50,448 nucleotides of DNA from an uncultured Eubacterium sp. (lineage in GTDB: Bacteria > Bacillota > Clostridia > Oscillospirales > Acutalibacteraceae). The position numbers were made by a program, and so were the translations under genes. The stretch lies in NCBI GenBank assembly GCA_905234995.1, contig CAJOJV010000020.1:3859-54306 (forward strand). The letters are read 5' to 3'. Below the pieces are notes generated by a model. The model had not been told where the DNA came from and searched no databases. It saw only the letters and a list, made by a program, of their open reading frames with translations. Every line of letters starts with the position of its first letter. The stretch's first letter is position 1. This document shows, piece after piece, positions 1 through 10,087 of the stretch.

Positions 1-108
1 GCGCCTACCGGCGCTTGAAGAGATTCCCGCTCTTTATCGAAAGGTGCACTGCACCTTTCTCCCAAAAACGCCTTGCGTTTTTGGAAACTCGCTTCGAATC
101 TCTTCTGT
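1..108. repeat. palindrome-rich intergenic element, cut by window edge
   Basis: No gene is seen here. The stretch is built from nested inverted repeats. GAAGAGATTC (17-26) pairs with GAATCTCTTC (96-105). Between them lie two tighter palindromes: AAAGGTGCA/TGCACCTTT (about 40-58) and CCAAAAACGC/GCGTTTTTGG (about 62-84). The 11-mer TGAAGAGATTC at 16-26 also occurs at 158-168 in the T-arm end of the adjacent tRNA gene. The style matches the palindrome arrays at 18205, 21137 and 25203. Confidence 0.6.
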
Positions 109-148
109 AAAAAATATATAGGGAGTGCTAATGCACTCCCTATATATT
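109..148 (-). terminator. intrinsic terminator of the tRNA-Ser gene
   Basis: A long stem pairs ATATATAGGGAGTGC with GCACTCCCTATATAT around a TAAT loop. On the minus strand a run of T follows it, directly downstream of the tRNA 3' end. Confidence 0.8.
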
Positions 149-241
149 TGGCGCAGATGAAGAGATTCGAACTCTTGAAACGGTTATCGCCGTTTACACG
201 ATTTCCAATCGTGCTCCTTCGGCCAGCTCGGACACATCTGC
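149..241 (-). tRNA. tRNA-Ser (anticodon GGA)
   Basis: On the minus strand the 7-bp acceptor arms GCAGATG (235-241) and CATCTGC (153-159) pair. They are followed by discriminator G and an encoded CCA (149-151). The anticodon stem CACGA/TCGTG holds loop TTGGAAA, giving anticodon GGA (204-206), which reads UCC. The T arm is AAGAG-ATTCGAA-CTCTT. A long variable arm sits between the anticodon and T arms, as expected of a class II serine tRNA, and the total length of 93 nt including CCA fits. No other tRNA is visible in the window. Confidence 0.95.
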
Positions 242-311
242 AAATAAAATATATTGGCAACATTTCTGCTGCCAATATAATTTACTACATTTTTATTCAA
301 TAGTCAATAGT

Positions 312-614
312 TTATTTTCCCTTTTTGAAAACGCCCTTGGGGTCCTTGATTAAAAGAACGACGAGCCAGATTATAAGCGCAAGCGCGATTACCGAAAGCC
401 CGAGGAACGCATCGTTTACCATATCGCCGATTGCGGGGGTAAAATAATCCGCGCCGAGCTCTGCATATTCAAATACGGCATCAATAAACCACATAATTGA
501 AGCGCCCCAGAAAAGGAAGCAAAGGGTTCTGACCTTGAGCTTATCATCCTGAGCGTGATTATACCAAATCACCGTGCTGATGATTGCGGCGAAAACCGTG
601 AGCAATAAGGTCAT
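312..614 (-). CDS. small membrane protein, partner of the upstream 137-aa protein
   Basis: A 100-residue protein with no assigned function. It begins with a hydrophobic segment (about residues 1-16), has a second about 30-48 and a third about 70-90, and ends in a short Lys-rich tail. This pattern suggests a three-helix integral membrane protein without a secreted domain. The start codon directly follows the stop of the 137-aa gene with no intervening base, so the two are translationally coupled and probably act together. No catalytic motif is evident. Confidence 0.7.
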   Translation of the reverse strand: MTLLLTVFAAIISTVIWYNHAQDDKLKVRTLCFLFWGASIMWFIDAVFEYAELGADYFTPAIGDMVNDAFLGLSVIALALIIWLVVLLIKDPKGVFKKGK

Positions 615-1028
615 TTACTTCTCCTTTACAAGCGCAGATTTAATCTTCTTAAATTTAACGTCTGCCACTGCGCAGATTACGCCCCAGATTGCAGTTACGC
701 TTACTGCCATAGTTGTGCCGACGGTTGCCATTTCGGAAAGCATAACCTGTTTATCCTCAGGATTGCTCATTGCCGAAAGGAACGGTGGAAACGGAACAAC
801 CTCCCCGTGCCACAAATGCTCAAAAGCAAGCAGAATAACGCCGCCCCAAAGGAGCTTTGCAAGAAGGCTGAGCTTCTTTGACCAGGTGGGCTTATTCTCA
901 TTTGAAAAATCATTGGAAGCCTCGCCCTCAAGCTTTGGAGCCTGAAGCTTGATTTCCTGCTTTTTCATTGCGATTGCAGCTGCGGTAACGATAATTGCCT
1001 CAGCAGCGGGAACAACAAAACACGCCAT
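615..1028 (-). CDS. conserved-looking membrane protein, first gene of a two-gene unit
   Basis: 137 residues preceded by a strong GGAGG ribosome binding site. The short hydrophobic N-terminus (MACFVVPAAEAIIVTAAA) is followed by a polar stretch. Then comes a helix carrying the motif FEHLWHGEVVPFPPFL, and a final membrane helix near residues 105-125. The His/Glu-containing motif inside or next to a membrane segment is unusual and could bind metal or protons; that is inference only. I have the impression of similar proteins in gut Clostridia, but I can name no family or function. Confidence 0.7.
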   Translation of the reverse strand: MACFVVPAAEAIIVTAAAIAMKKQEIKLQAPKLEGEASNDFSNENKPTWSKKLSLLAKLLWGGVILLAFEHLWHGEVVPFPPFLSAMSNPEDKQVMLSEMATVGTTMAVSVTAIWGVICAVADVKFKKIKSALVKEK

Positions 1029-1124
1029 AAAAAATACCTCCGTAAATAATTTATTACTCTAATATAATAAAGCATTTTGAATTAAAGCGGAAGCCCCCAA
1101 GGGGGATAAATATGAAAATTTATG

Positions 1125-2438
1125 CTAATTGCTCTCTGTTGAAACGGGATTGCGGTTTTTGATTTTTTTGATTTTAAAAACGATTACTGCAACAACGGCT
1201 GCAGACGCAGCTGCGGCAGTGATATAAAGCACGGCATAATTTGCCTTTTCAACGTCGCTTGAAGCAACAAGATTTGCCTTATAGCTGACGCCGTCAATAT
1301 TATAAGTTATCTGCCCCATAATCTGATTTTGGCTTATCGGAGCCTTGATATCATCAACGAGATTGATTTCCGGCTCAGTCGAGCTGACGTCAAACCCCTT
1401 GGGCATTATGCCGTTAATATCTTCGGCAACGACTATTTCAAGCGGTGCCTCGCCGCGCTTTGCCCTTTTGACATCCGCAGTTGCCGCAACGCTGTTTGCC
1501 GCGCAAATTGCACCGTAAGAATAGTTTTCATAAGCAAAATCAAAAAGCGCAATGGAATCCGTATAGCGCCTGTTTATGCCCTGCTCATCAACAATTCCGC
1601 CGAGCACAACGCAGATTAAATCAAGACTTCCCTTTGAAGCGCTGGATACGAGGCAGTGCCCTGCGGGCGTGGTGTAGCCCGTTTTCATACCCGTACAATA
1701 TGGATAATAGTATTTTGAATAACCCGAAAACAGCATTTTATTTGTGTTTTTGCAAAATCTGTCTTCCTCAGGATAAAGTTCGGTTGCAGGCACGATGAAG
1801 CTTTTCGTCTGCACGATTTCGTTAAAGACATCGTACTTCTGACACTCGCGCGCAATCAGAAATAAATCATACGCCGTGCAATAATGATTATCATCGGGCA
1901 TGCCGTTTGCGTTAACGAAATGCAGATTTTCACAGCCGAGCTCAACGGCGCGCTCGTTGCAGAGCTTTGCAAATTCCTCAACGCTTCCGCTGATATGCTC
2001 GGCAAGCACGGTTGCCGCGTCGTTGGCGCTGTAAATCAGCATTGCCTGCAGCAGCACGTAAACGCTGAGCTCCTCGCCCGGAACGAGCGCCGCGCTTGAA
2101 TAGTCATACGTAACCGAGTTTACCGCATATTCGGAAACGACCGCAGTTTCATCAAGCGTGCATTTTTCCAGAGCCAGCAATGCCGTTAAAAGCTTTGTGG
2201 TGCTGGCGGGATACATCTTTGCGTGGGCATTTTTTTCATATATGATTTTACCCGATTCGGGCTCTGCAAGAAGAACGGACGGAGAGCTGATTTCAGGCGC
2301 CGCGAGCACAGCCTGCTCGGAAGCATCAAAGCCATAGGTTATACCGACAGCATAATCATCCTCACCGAGCGCAGGCGTGCCCGCGGGAACAATTGCAATC
2401 AGCAAAACCAAAAGGCATAAAAGAATTCGTTTTTTCAT
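1125..2438 (-). CDS. D-alanyl-D-alanine carboxypeptidase (S11 family, DacF/PBP5-like)
   Basis: A penicillin-binding DD-peptidase that removes the terminal D-Ala of peptidoglycan stem peptides outside the membrane and so limits crosslinking. A signal peptide occupies residues 1-25. The three active-site motifs are present: SxxK at Ser79-Lys82 (STTK), SxN at Ser137-Asn139 (SAN) and KTG at 252-254. A C-terminal helix around 400-425 followed by a basic tail anchors the protein, where many family members use an amphipathic helix. The length of 437 aa fits the family. The AAGGGG ribosome binding site and the promoter at 2467-2495 indicate its own transcript. Confidence 0.93.
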   Translation of the reverse strand: MKKRILLCLLVLLIAIVPAGTPALGEDDYAVGITYGFDASEQAVLAAPEISSPSVLLAEPESGKIIYEKNAHAKMYPASTTKLLTALLALEKCTLDETAVVSEYAVNSVTYDYSSAALVPGEELSVYVLLQAMLIYSANDAATVLAEHISGSVEEFAKLCNERAVELGCENLHFVNANGMPDDNHYCTAYDLFLIARECQKYDVFNEIVQTKSFIVPATELYPEEDRFCKNTNKMLFSGYSKYYYPYCTGMKTGYTTPAGHCLVSSASKGSLDLICVVLGGIVDEQGINRRYTDSIALFDFAYENYSYGAICAANSVAATADVKRAKRGEAPLEIVVAEDINGIMPKGFDVSSTEPEINLVDDIKAPISQNQIMGQITYNIDGVSYKANLVASSDVEKANYAVLYITAAAASAAVVAVIVFKIKKIKNRNPVSTESN

Positions 2439-2466
2439 AAATTCCCCTTAAATTCATTTACACTTT

Positions 2467-2495
2467 TTTATAACATAAAAACGGATTATCGTCAA
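2467..2495 (-). promoter_or_regulatory. sigma-A promoter for the DD-carboxypeptidase
   Basis: On the minus strand TTGACG (-35, 2490-2495) and TATAAA (-10, 2467-2472) are separated by 17 bp, upstream of the gene starting at 2438. Confidence 0.75.
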
Positions 2496-2507
2496 CTTTT
2501 GCCGTGA

Positions 2508-2539
2508 ACAACAAAAAAACGGGCGGATAACATCCGCCC
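2508..2539 (-). terminator. intrinsic terminator with GGGCGGAT stem
   Basis: The 8-bp stem GGGCGGAT/ATCCGCCC has a 3-nt loop. A T-rich tract follows on the minus strand, just after the 2551-3102 gene. The stem and flanks are nearly identical to the hairpin at 47075-47097. Confidence 0.85.
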
Positions 2540-2550
2540 CTGATAACTGC

Positions 2551-3102
2551 TTATTTCTCTTTGCCTTCCGCCTTTCTTAAAGACAATTCATTTAAGAATG
2601 CGGCATTATCCTCCAATGAAAAAACAATGATATACTCCGTCGTTTTGCGATTAACGGCAAGCCTAATGCAATCTTTGGTATACCCGCCTGTATAATATCC
2701 CTTCTTGCGTTTAAATAGTCTTAAAATCCTTCCGAGAGTTGCAGGTATAAAAGATGCGCGCCCTCTTGCAAAATAAAACCAGATAGACGATTCGTTGCGG
2801 GCATCACCGAGCAGGGAGTAATCCGTTATTTCCGAAAGACGGATTATTCCAAGCCTTTTAAATCTATCTATTTCAACAGAGTCTTCATAAAGATAAACGC
2901 CATAAAGCCTTGTTTTGCGATAAAAACACCCTGCAACAATTAAAACGGACAATATTGCGCCGATAATAATTGCCGCTGTAGTTGAATGTTCATTTCTCAA
3001 GGATGAAACAAAAGCACAAATAAGTCCTACAAAAAAGAATTCAATTATAGCCAGAAGAACTTCAACATATTTCGGGTTTTTAGAATATGGATAATAAGAC
3101 AT
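2551..3102 (-). CDS. PH-like/membrane-anchored hypothetical protein
   Basis: The start is placed at the ATG at 3102 (183 aa), because the longer frame to 3126 would begin inside the preceding terminator stem; a GGAG site precedes 3102. Two membrane helices near residues 15-33 and 44-62 are followed by a cytoplasmic domain. That domain has alternating strands and the pattern YGVYLYEDSVEIDRF then IIRLSEITDYSLL. Such N-terminal helix pairs followed by a beta-rich region resemble bacterial PH-domain membrane proteins, but the match is loose and no function is assigned. Confidence 0.7.
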   Translation of the reverse strand: MSYYPYSKNPKYVEVLLAIIEFFFVGLICAFVSSLRNEHSTTAAIIIGAILSVLIVAGCFYRKTRLYGVYLYEDSVEIDRFKRLGIIRLSEITDYSLLGDARNESSIWFYFARGRASFIPATLGRILRLFKRKKGYYTGGYTKDCIRLAVNRKTTEYIIVFSLEDNAAFLNELSLRKAEGKEK

Positions 3103-3111
3103 AGAGACTCC

Positions 3112-3136
3112 AAAAAACGGGCGCAATGTGCGCCCG
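3112..3136 (-). terminator. intrinsic terminator after csoR
   Basis: The stem CGGGCGCA/TGCGCCCG (3118-3125 and 3129-3136) has a 3-nt loop and is followed by TTTTTT on the minus strand. It separates csoR from the next gene. Its T-run abuts the ribosome binding site of that gene. Confidence 0.85.
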
Positions 3137-3139
3137 AAA

Positions 3140-3430
3140 TTATTTCATAAATTTATCAATCGCGTTGTTGAGTTCCTCAATCATTTCAACGTCGCCATCC
3201 TCAACGGCATGCACGATGCAATGTTCCATATGGTCCTTCAAAATGATTTTACCCGTGTTATTGATTGCGCTTTTAACCGCCGCAAGCTGAATTAAAACAT
3301 CGCTGCAATCCTCGCCGTCCTCAACCATCTGCCGAACCTTCTGCAAATGCCCGATTGCGCGAGCAAGGCGGTTTGAAACCTCCTTGGTGTGCTCGTGCGA
3401 ATGTGTGTGATTATGCTTATGCTCTGCCAT
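3140..3430 (-). CDS. csoR: CsoR/FrmR-family metal- or thiol-sensing repressor
   Basis: A small all-helical DNA-binding repressor of the DUF156 family. It has Cys42, His67 and Cys71, with spacings of 25 and 4 residues that equal those of copper-sensing CsoR (Cys36-His61-Cys65 in the Mycobacterium protein). This suggests Cu(I) sensing, although related members sense nickel, formaldehyde or sulfane sulfur. An added N-terminal tail, residues 4-14, alternates His with other residues and could bind metal. It begins 2 nt after the lipoprotein gene and is co-transcribed with it. No copper ATPase or chaperone gene is nearby. Its targets are unknown. Confidence 0.88.
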   Translation of the reverse strand: MAEHKHNHTHSHEHTKEVSNRLARAIGHLQKVRQMVEDGEDCSDVLIQLAAVKSAINNTGKIILKDHMEHCIVHAVEDGDVEMIEELNNAIDKFMK

Positions 3431-3432
3431 AA

Positions 3433-3942
3433 TTAATCCTCGGTATCAGCCGCCGCAGTTGTGCCGGCGGTGGTGCTTTCAGCGGGAAGCGTTACCTCCG
3501 GAATATCGTGAACGTTTTTAATTCTGGTGTATTCGCCGCTTTCCTGATCATAGCTGAGCAGGGTTTCACCGTCATAGCTGATATAGAAAACCCCTGCCGT
3601 ATCAACGCTGAAGGTGCCGTCATCATTAAAATTCTTTGTGCCGACCTCAACGCAAACGTAATAGCCCTTATACTGCTTGTCCGTTAAATAAACGCCATCG
3701 CTTCTGTGGGCAACGAAATCATAATCCTCCCAGGTGCCGTCCAGCCCGAGCTCTGAAGGTTCATAGGATTTAATCAGCGCAATGCAATCCGCATTTTTGA
3801 TTTTTGCGGTATCAAGCGTGATTTCCTCGCCCTCCTCGGGAGGCGCAGGCTCGCTTTCCTTTTCTGATGAGCAGGCGGCAAAAACGCCGCAGATTGCAAT
3901 AATGAGCGCTAAAAGCACAAGTATTTCTTTATTTATTTTCAT
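3433..3942 (-). CDS. predicted lipoprotein co-transcribed with csoR
   Basis: 169 residues. A basic N-terminus and hydrophobic stretch lead to a lipobox-like FAAC with Cys24 as the probable lipid-modified residue, followed by an acidic Ser/Glu/Pro linker. The globular region (about 45-150) is Tyr-rich and acidic, and the C-terminus is Thr/Ala-rich. No enzyme motif is visible. It directly precedes csoR under a promoter at 3975-4003, so it may be an extracytoplasmic partner in the same stress response; that link rests on position only. Confidence 0.78.
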   Translation of the reverse strand: MKINKEILVLLALIIAICGVFAACSSEKESEPAPPEEGEEITLDTAKIKNADCIALIKSYEPSELGLDGTWEDYDFVAHRSDGVYLTDKQYKGYYVCVEVGTKNFNDDGTFSVDTAGVFYISYDGETLLSYDQESGEYTRIKNVHDIPEVTLPAESTTAGTTAAADTED

Positions 3943-3974
3943 TTATATCAGCTCCATAACCAATTTCAAAATAG

Positions 3975-4003
3975 ATTATATAATTATAAATCCGCTTCGT
4001 CAA
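3975..4003 (-). promoter_or_regulatory. sigma-A promoter for the lipoprotein-csoR unit
   Basis: TTGACG (3998-4003) and TATAAT (3975-3980) on the minus strand with a 17-bp spacer. The -35 and part of the spacer lie inside the 3' end of the HAD-DUF523 gene. No classic G/C-tract CsoR operator is seen over it. Confidence 0.75.
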
Positions 4004-5252
4004 GCAATTTATTAATTTCGCTTTCGCCGAAAACGGATATGCCTCTTTTAAGAAGCAAATCCGCAGTTACGCCGTTGCCCTCAACGAGTCTGCCCGAAAA
4101 GCTGCCGTCATAAATTCTGCCGCAGCCGCAGGAGGGGCTGCGCTCCTTAAGCAGCGCAAGGCGGGCATTTTTCTCCTCCGCAATATAGAGCGTTTTTTCA
4201 GCGCCGCTGTGAAATTCCGCCGTAACGTCCTCGCCGTTTTTTGAGAGCACTCTATCCCCCACTATCTCGCAGGGCACGCGCGGAATGGGCAAACCGCCGA
4301 AGCTTTCCGGGCAGACGGGAATTAATTCAAAATCTTTTTCAAGTTCAAGGGCGGCATCGTTTTTATTGTTGCCGCCGTTATATTTGCAGTTTTCGCCAAG
4401 CAGGCAGGCTGAAACCAGCAGCCGCGGCTTTTTGCCGAGGGCGTATCTTTCAACCGCGCTTGCAACGCCGTCCAGCTCATTCGAGGGGGCGATATACTTT
4501 GCCTGCGCCTTGCAGATTTCATCGCCGTTTTCCATAGCAAATCCGAAGCCCACCGCCTTTATCATACCCAGATCGTTATCCGCATCGCCGAACGCCATAA
4601 CCTCATATCTGGTTATGCCGAGCTCCGCGCAGATTGCATCAATTGCAAAAACCTTATCCACGCCCTTATAGGTGATTTCAATATCGCCATCAATCGGAGA
4701 GGTGAAAAGCACGTCCGGGCACGCCTCAAAATGCCGCTTGATTTCGCCGAGATTCGGATTTCCGAAATAATAAACGTTCACCTTTTCGCAAATATTATCC
4801 TTTGCGAAACCGGCAAGGTTATCAACGAAATAGAGCTTTTTTATATAATCCTCCATAAATTCCTGCGGAAGATTAACGTTTGTGAAATACTGCTGCTTAT
4901 CGGGCTGGCTGTACTGCTTTCCGCCCGCATAAACCTCATAATAAACCTCTTTGCAATCAAGATAATCAACGATATCCGCAGCAATTTCCCGCGGTAGAGG
5001 CTTTGAATAAATCAGCCTTGCCCCATGCAAATCATAAGCCGCCGCGCCGTTTGAATAAATCACGTAATCCGCAAAGGGCAGCTGCTCAATAACGTCATAA
5101 ATCATTGAAAGCGTTCTGCCCGTTGCAATGGCGATTTTTATTCCCTTTTCGTGCGCCTCATAAAGCGCTTTTTTCGTGCGCTCTGAAACCGTTAAATGAT
5201 CGGGCGAAAGCAGGGTTCCGTCCAAATCCGAGGCAATAAGTTTTACTGACAT
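3984..5252 (-). CDS. fusion: HAD-superfamily (Cof-type) phosphatase + DUF523 domain
   Basis: The start is set at the ATG at 5252 (422 aa), which has a GGAG site 6 nt upstream; a longer frame to 5264 overlaps that site. Residues 1-270 are a Cof-type HAD hydrolase: DLDGT at 9-14 (Asp9 nucleophile, Asp11) and a GDADND motif near 225 for Mg2+ binding. From about 277 a complete DUF523 domain follows, with VSACLLGENCKYNGG, CPESFGGLPIPR and ERSPSCGCG Cys motifs. The HAD part probably dephosphorylates a small sugar phosphate or cofactor. DUF523 function is not established, and its cysteines suggest metal binding. DUF523 is normally a stand-alone protein of about 150 aa. Confidence 0.88.
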   Translation of the reverse strand: MSVKLIASDLDGTLLSPDHLTVSERTKKALYEAHEKGIKIAIATGRTLSMIYDVIEQLPFADYVIYSNGAAAYDLHGARLIYSKPLPREIAADIVDYLDCKEVYYEVYAGGKQYSQPDKQQYFTNVNLPQEFMEDYIKKLYFVDNLAGFAKDNICEKVNVYYFGNPNLGEIKRHFEACPDVLFTSPIDGDIEITYKGVDKVFAIDAICAELGITRYEVMAFGDADNDLGMIKAVGFGFAMENGDEICKAQAKYIAPSNELDGVASAVERYALGKKPRLLVSACLLGENCKYNGGNNKNDAALELEKDFELIPVCPESFGGLPIPRVPCEIVGDRVLSKNGEDVTAEFHSGAEKTLYIAEEKNARLALLKERSPSCGCGRIYDGSFSGRLVEGNGVTADLLLKRGISVFGESEINKLLDEADL

Positions 5253-5327
5253 AAATAACTCCAAATATAAATCAGGTGCGGATGTGCCGCCCTTAATTAT
5301 TCATTATTCAATCTTCCTTATCAATTC

Positions 5328-5351
5328 AAAAAGGGGCGCCGAAAACGCCCC
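5328..5351 (-). terminator. intrinsic terminator of the atp operon
   Basis: The stem GGGGCG/CGCCCC (5333-5338 and 5346-5351) is followed by TTTTT on the minus strand, directly after atpC. Confidence 0.85.
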
Positions 5352-5360
5352 ATTTCATAT

Positions 5361-7161
<1,801 letters not shown>

Positions 7162-7182
7162 TTAGGATTCCTCCTAATACGC

Positions 7183-8070
7183 TTACTGCGTTTTGTGTTT
7201 TTGCGCCTTTGAGCCCGCAATAATCTCCGTTATTTCCTGAGTTATCGCCGCCTGCCTTGCGCGGTTATACTGCACTCTGAGCTGGCGGAGCATATCCGCA
7301 CCCGCATCCGTTGCAGTCTGCATCGCCATCATTCTGGCATTATGCTCGCTGCAATAGGATTCAATCAAAGCGCCGTAAATGAAGCCCGCAACGTAATCGG
7401 GCACTATATTATTGAAAACGGTTTGTGCATCGGGCATAAACTCTGCGTTTTCATAATAATTATTCTCATCCCTTATTTCAATATGCTCCTCTTTAAGGGG
7501 CAGGATTTTCTGCGTTCTTACCTCCGTGGTCATTGAATTAACCATATCGGTGTAAACAACATAAATCTCATCAAGCTCGCCGCTTTCAAAAAGCTTTGTG
7601 AGCCTGACCGCAATATGGCGCGCGCGGTTCATAGTGGGGTTCTGCGCCGTATATCTGAAATTAATATCAACGGGGATATTCTTTCTTTCAAAATAATGAC
7701 GCCCCACCTGGCCGACAACGAAAAGCATATTCTCCGTTTCCATTGCGGCGCTCTCTTCCGTGGCTTTAATAATATTGTGGTTATAAGAGCCTGCAAGCCC
7801 CTTATCCGCAGTTATAACAAGATAGCCCTTCCTGCGCTGCTTGCCCGTTTTTTCGGGACGCTCATCAAAAAAGACGTTGCCGACCTCGGGCGCAATATTG
7901 AGAATTTTTGCAAGACTATCCTGAATTAAATAGAAATAAGGCTCTGTGTTTTTCAAATTCCTGCGAGCCTTCTGAAGCTTTGATGAGGACACCATATACA
8001 TTGCGTTGGTAATCTTCATCGTGTCCTGAATAGACTTCATTCGGCTCTGAATTTCCCTTGCATTAGCCAT
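7183..8070 (-). CDS. atpG: ATP synthase F1 subunit gamma
   Basis: 295 aa, the rotating central shaft. The N-terminal coiled-coil helix contains [32 protein letters not shown], split by the family's conserved MVSSSK region (about residues 26-31). The C-terminal helix has [28 protein letters not shown] with the conserved N-RARQA-IT-E pattern. The middle Rossmann-like domain carries [13 protein letters not shown]. It overlaps the upstream delta-alpha gene by 8 nt, indicating translational coupling. Confidence 0.97.
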   Translation of the reverse strand: MANAREIQSRMKSIQDTMKITNAMYMVSSSKLQKARRNLKNTEPYFYLIQDSLAKILNIAPEVGNVFFDERPEKTGKQRRKGYLVITADKGLAGSYNHNIIKATEESAAMETENMLFVVGQVGRHYFERKNIPVDINFRYTAQNPTMNRARHIAVRLTKLFESGELDEIYVVYTDMVNSMTTEVRTQKILPLKEEHIEIRDENNYYENAEFMPDAQTVFNNIVPDYVAGFIYGALIESYCSEHNARMMAMQTATDAGADMLRQLRVQYNRARQAAITQEITEIIAGSKAQKHKTQ

Positions 8071-10087
8071 TATTTACCTCTTCAAACTCATCAGCTGCGC
8101 TGAGAATTCTTTCCTTGATATCATCGGAAAGCACCTTTTCGCGGTTAATATCATCGGCAATATCGGAATGATTTTCATCAATGAATTCAAGCAATCTGCC
8201 CTGATAAGCCTTAATCTCGCTGACGGGCACCTTGACGAACCTTTTTCCGATTGCACACACAAGCGTGATAACCTGATGCGAAAGAGACATCGGATTGCCG
8301 AGAGGCTGCTTAAGCAGCTCCATAAGCCCCTTTCCGTAATTGAGGTTTGCCTTCGTTTCCTCATCAAGGTCTGATGAAAACTGGGTGAAAACCTCCATTT
8401 CACGGTACTGCGCCAAATCAACGCGCAGCGAGCCCGCTGCCTTTTTCATAGCCTTCGTCTGCGCCGCGCCGCCTACACGGGATACGGATAAGCCGACGTT
8501 AACTGCGGGACGCTGACCGCTGAAGAACAAATCGCTTTCAAGGAATATCTGGCCGTCAGTGATTGAAATAACGTTCGTCGGAATATACGCCGAAACGTCG
8601 CCCGCCTGAGTTTCGATAATCGGCAGGGCGGTGATTGATCCGCCGCCGAGCTCGGGTGAAAGACGGCTTGAACGCTCAAGCAATCTTGAATGAAGATAGA
8701 AAACGTCGCCGGGATAAGCCTCACGGCCGGGTGAACGCTCAAGCAGAAGCGAAAGCGCGCGGTAAGCCACGGCGTGCTTGCTTAAATCGTCGTAAACAAT
8801 AAGGCAATCCTTGCCCTGATACATAAAGTATTCTGCAATCGCAGTTGCGGAATACGGTGAAATATACTGAAGCGACGCGGGTTCAGCAGCGGTTGAGGAA
8901 ACAACAACCGTGTAATCCATTGCGCCGTGCTTTTTAAGCGTGTTAACGAGCTTTGAAACCGTTGAGGTTTTCTGACCGATTGCGTTATAAATACAAATGC
9001 AGTCCTTACCCTTCTGGTTAAGAATAGTATCAAGCGCGATTGAGGTTTTACCCGTCTGACGGTCGCCGATAATAAGCTCACGCTGACCTCTGCCTATCGG
9101 GAACATACTGTCAATCGCAAGTATACCCGTTTCAAGCGGCTGGGAAACCGATTTCCTGTCAACAATTGACGGAGCAGGCTGCTCAACGAGGCGGTAATCA
9201 TCCGCCTGAATTTCGCCCTTGCCGTCAATAGGCTCGCCGAGCGCGTTAACGACTCTGCCGATATACGCCTCGCCGACTGGAAGACCCGCCTTTCTGTGCG
9301 TGCGTTTAACCCTTGAGCCCGCGTGAATTTCACTATCCAGACCGAAAAGGATGCAGCCGACGGTTTTGCGCTTGATATCCTGAACCATACCCTTAACGCC
9401 GCTGTCAAAAATAACGATTTCGCCGTACATAACGCTGTTAAGACCGTGAATGGTTGCAATACCGTCGCCTACTGAAATAACCGTGCCGACCTCTTCGCCC
9501 GCGGTTTCAAAATCAAAATCCTTAACGTTTGCGCGCAGAATTGAAATGATATTCTTTGCATCATCCGCCGTGGATTTTTTTGCGCTTTCAACAAGCTCTT
9601 CCTTAATCTTGCTGATTTTGGCTTTCATACTGCGGTCAATCTGCTTGCCGCCGAATTCAAGAACAAAGCCGCCGATGAGGCTTTCATCAATAACAACGTT
9701 GATTTCAGCCGAGCCTGCCTTTTCCTCTTTTATAACATAATCCTTTATGCCCTGAAGCTGCTTTTCATCGGGCTCGGTTACGCAATAAAGGGTTGCCCTT
9801 ACGACGTTATTCTGCTTATCAAGCGCTTCAAAATACGCTTCGCAAACCTCTGCAAAGCGTTCCGTTTTGCAGGTTCTTGCAAGCTCATAAACGACGCCTC
9901 TTACCGAAGCGGGAAAAAGCTCCTCGCAAACAGCCTTCTTTTCCGCATTGGAAACAGAGGGGCTTGAAAGCACATCTGCAAGCTCCTCGTTTTTAAGAGC
10001 AGCCGCAGCCTCGTCAAGCTCCTGTGCACCTGCCTTTGAATTAAGCAGTGCGTTAACCAAATCATTGAAATTATCAGTCATTATCAT
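8063..10087 (-). CDS. atpA: ATP synthase delta-alpha fusion protein (AtpH-AtpA)
   Basis: One uninterrupted frame holds two subunits. Residues 4-170 are a full delta subunit, with C-terminal signature [19 protein letters not shown]; delta binds the b stalk to the F1 head. After a linker rich in Lys, Ser and Ala (about 168-177), residues 178-674 are a full alpha subunit: [13 protein letters not shown] near 200, Walker-type GDRQTGKT near 342-349, and the [10 protein letters not shown] segment. I see no ATG, GTG or TTG in frame with a ribosome binding site at the junction, so separate alpha is not obviously made. Canonical F1 has three alpha and one delta, making this fusion puzzling. The start is taken as the ATG at 10087, overlapping atpF; a GTG at 10090 and an ATG at 10081 are alternatives. 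Confidence 0.95.
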   Translation of the reverse strand: MIMTDNFNDLVNALLNSKAGAQELDEAAAALKNEELADVLSSPSVSNAEKKAVCEELFPASVRGVVYELARTCKTERFAEVCEAYFEALDKQNNVVRATLYCVTEPDEKQLQGIKDYVIKEEKAGSAEINVVIDESLIGGFVLEFGGKQIDRSMKAKISKIKEELVESAKKSTADDAKNIISILRANVKDFDFETAGEEVGTVISVGDGIATIHGLNSVMYGEIVIFDSGVKGMVQDIKRKTVGCILFGLDSEIHAGSRVKRTHRKAGLPVGEAYIGRVVNALGEPIDGKGEIQADDYRLVEQPAPSIVDRKSVSQPLETGILAIDSMFPIGRGQRELIIGDRQTGKTSIALDTILNQKGKDCICIYNAIGQKTSTVSKLVNTLKKHGAMDYTVVVSSTAAEPASLQYISPYSATAIAEYFMYQGKDCLIVYDDLSKHAVAYRALSLLLERSPGREAYPGDVFYLHSRLLERSSRLSPELGGGSITALPIIETQAGDVSAYIPTNVISITDGQIFLESDLFFSGQRPAVNVGLSVSRVGGAAQTKAMKKAAGSLRVDLAQYREMEVFTQFSSDLDEETKANLNYGKGLMELLKQPLGNPMSLSHQVITLVCAIGKRFVKVPVSEIKAYQGRLLEFIDENHSDIADDINREKVLSDDIKERILSAADEFEEVNNG

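Noticed and set aside
1036-1124. Promoter and terminator in the gap before the DD-carboxypeptidase stop
   Set aside because: The CCCCC/GGGGG hairpin lacks a T-run, and the -10-like TATATT has no convincing -35 partner.
9540-9640. Separate internal start for the alpha subunit within the delta-alpha frame
   Set aside because: The only nearby in-frame ATG (9626-9628) lies inside conserved delta sequence and has no Shine-Dalgarno; no GTG or TTG start with a binding site is seen.
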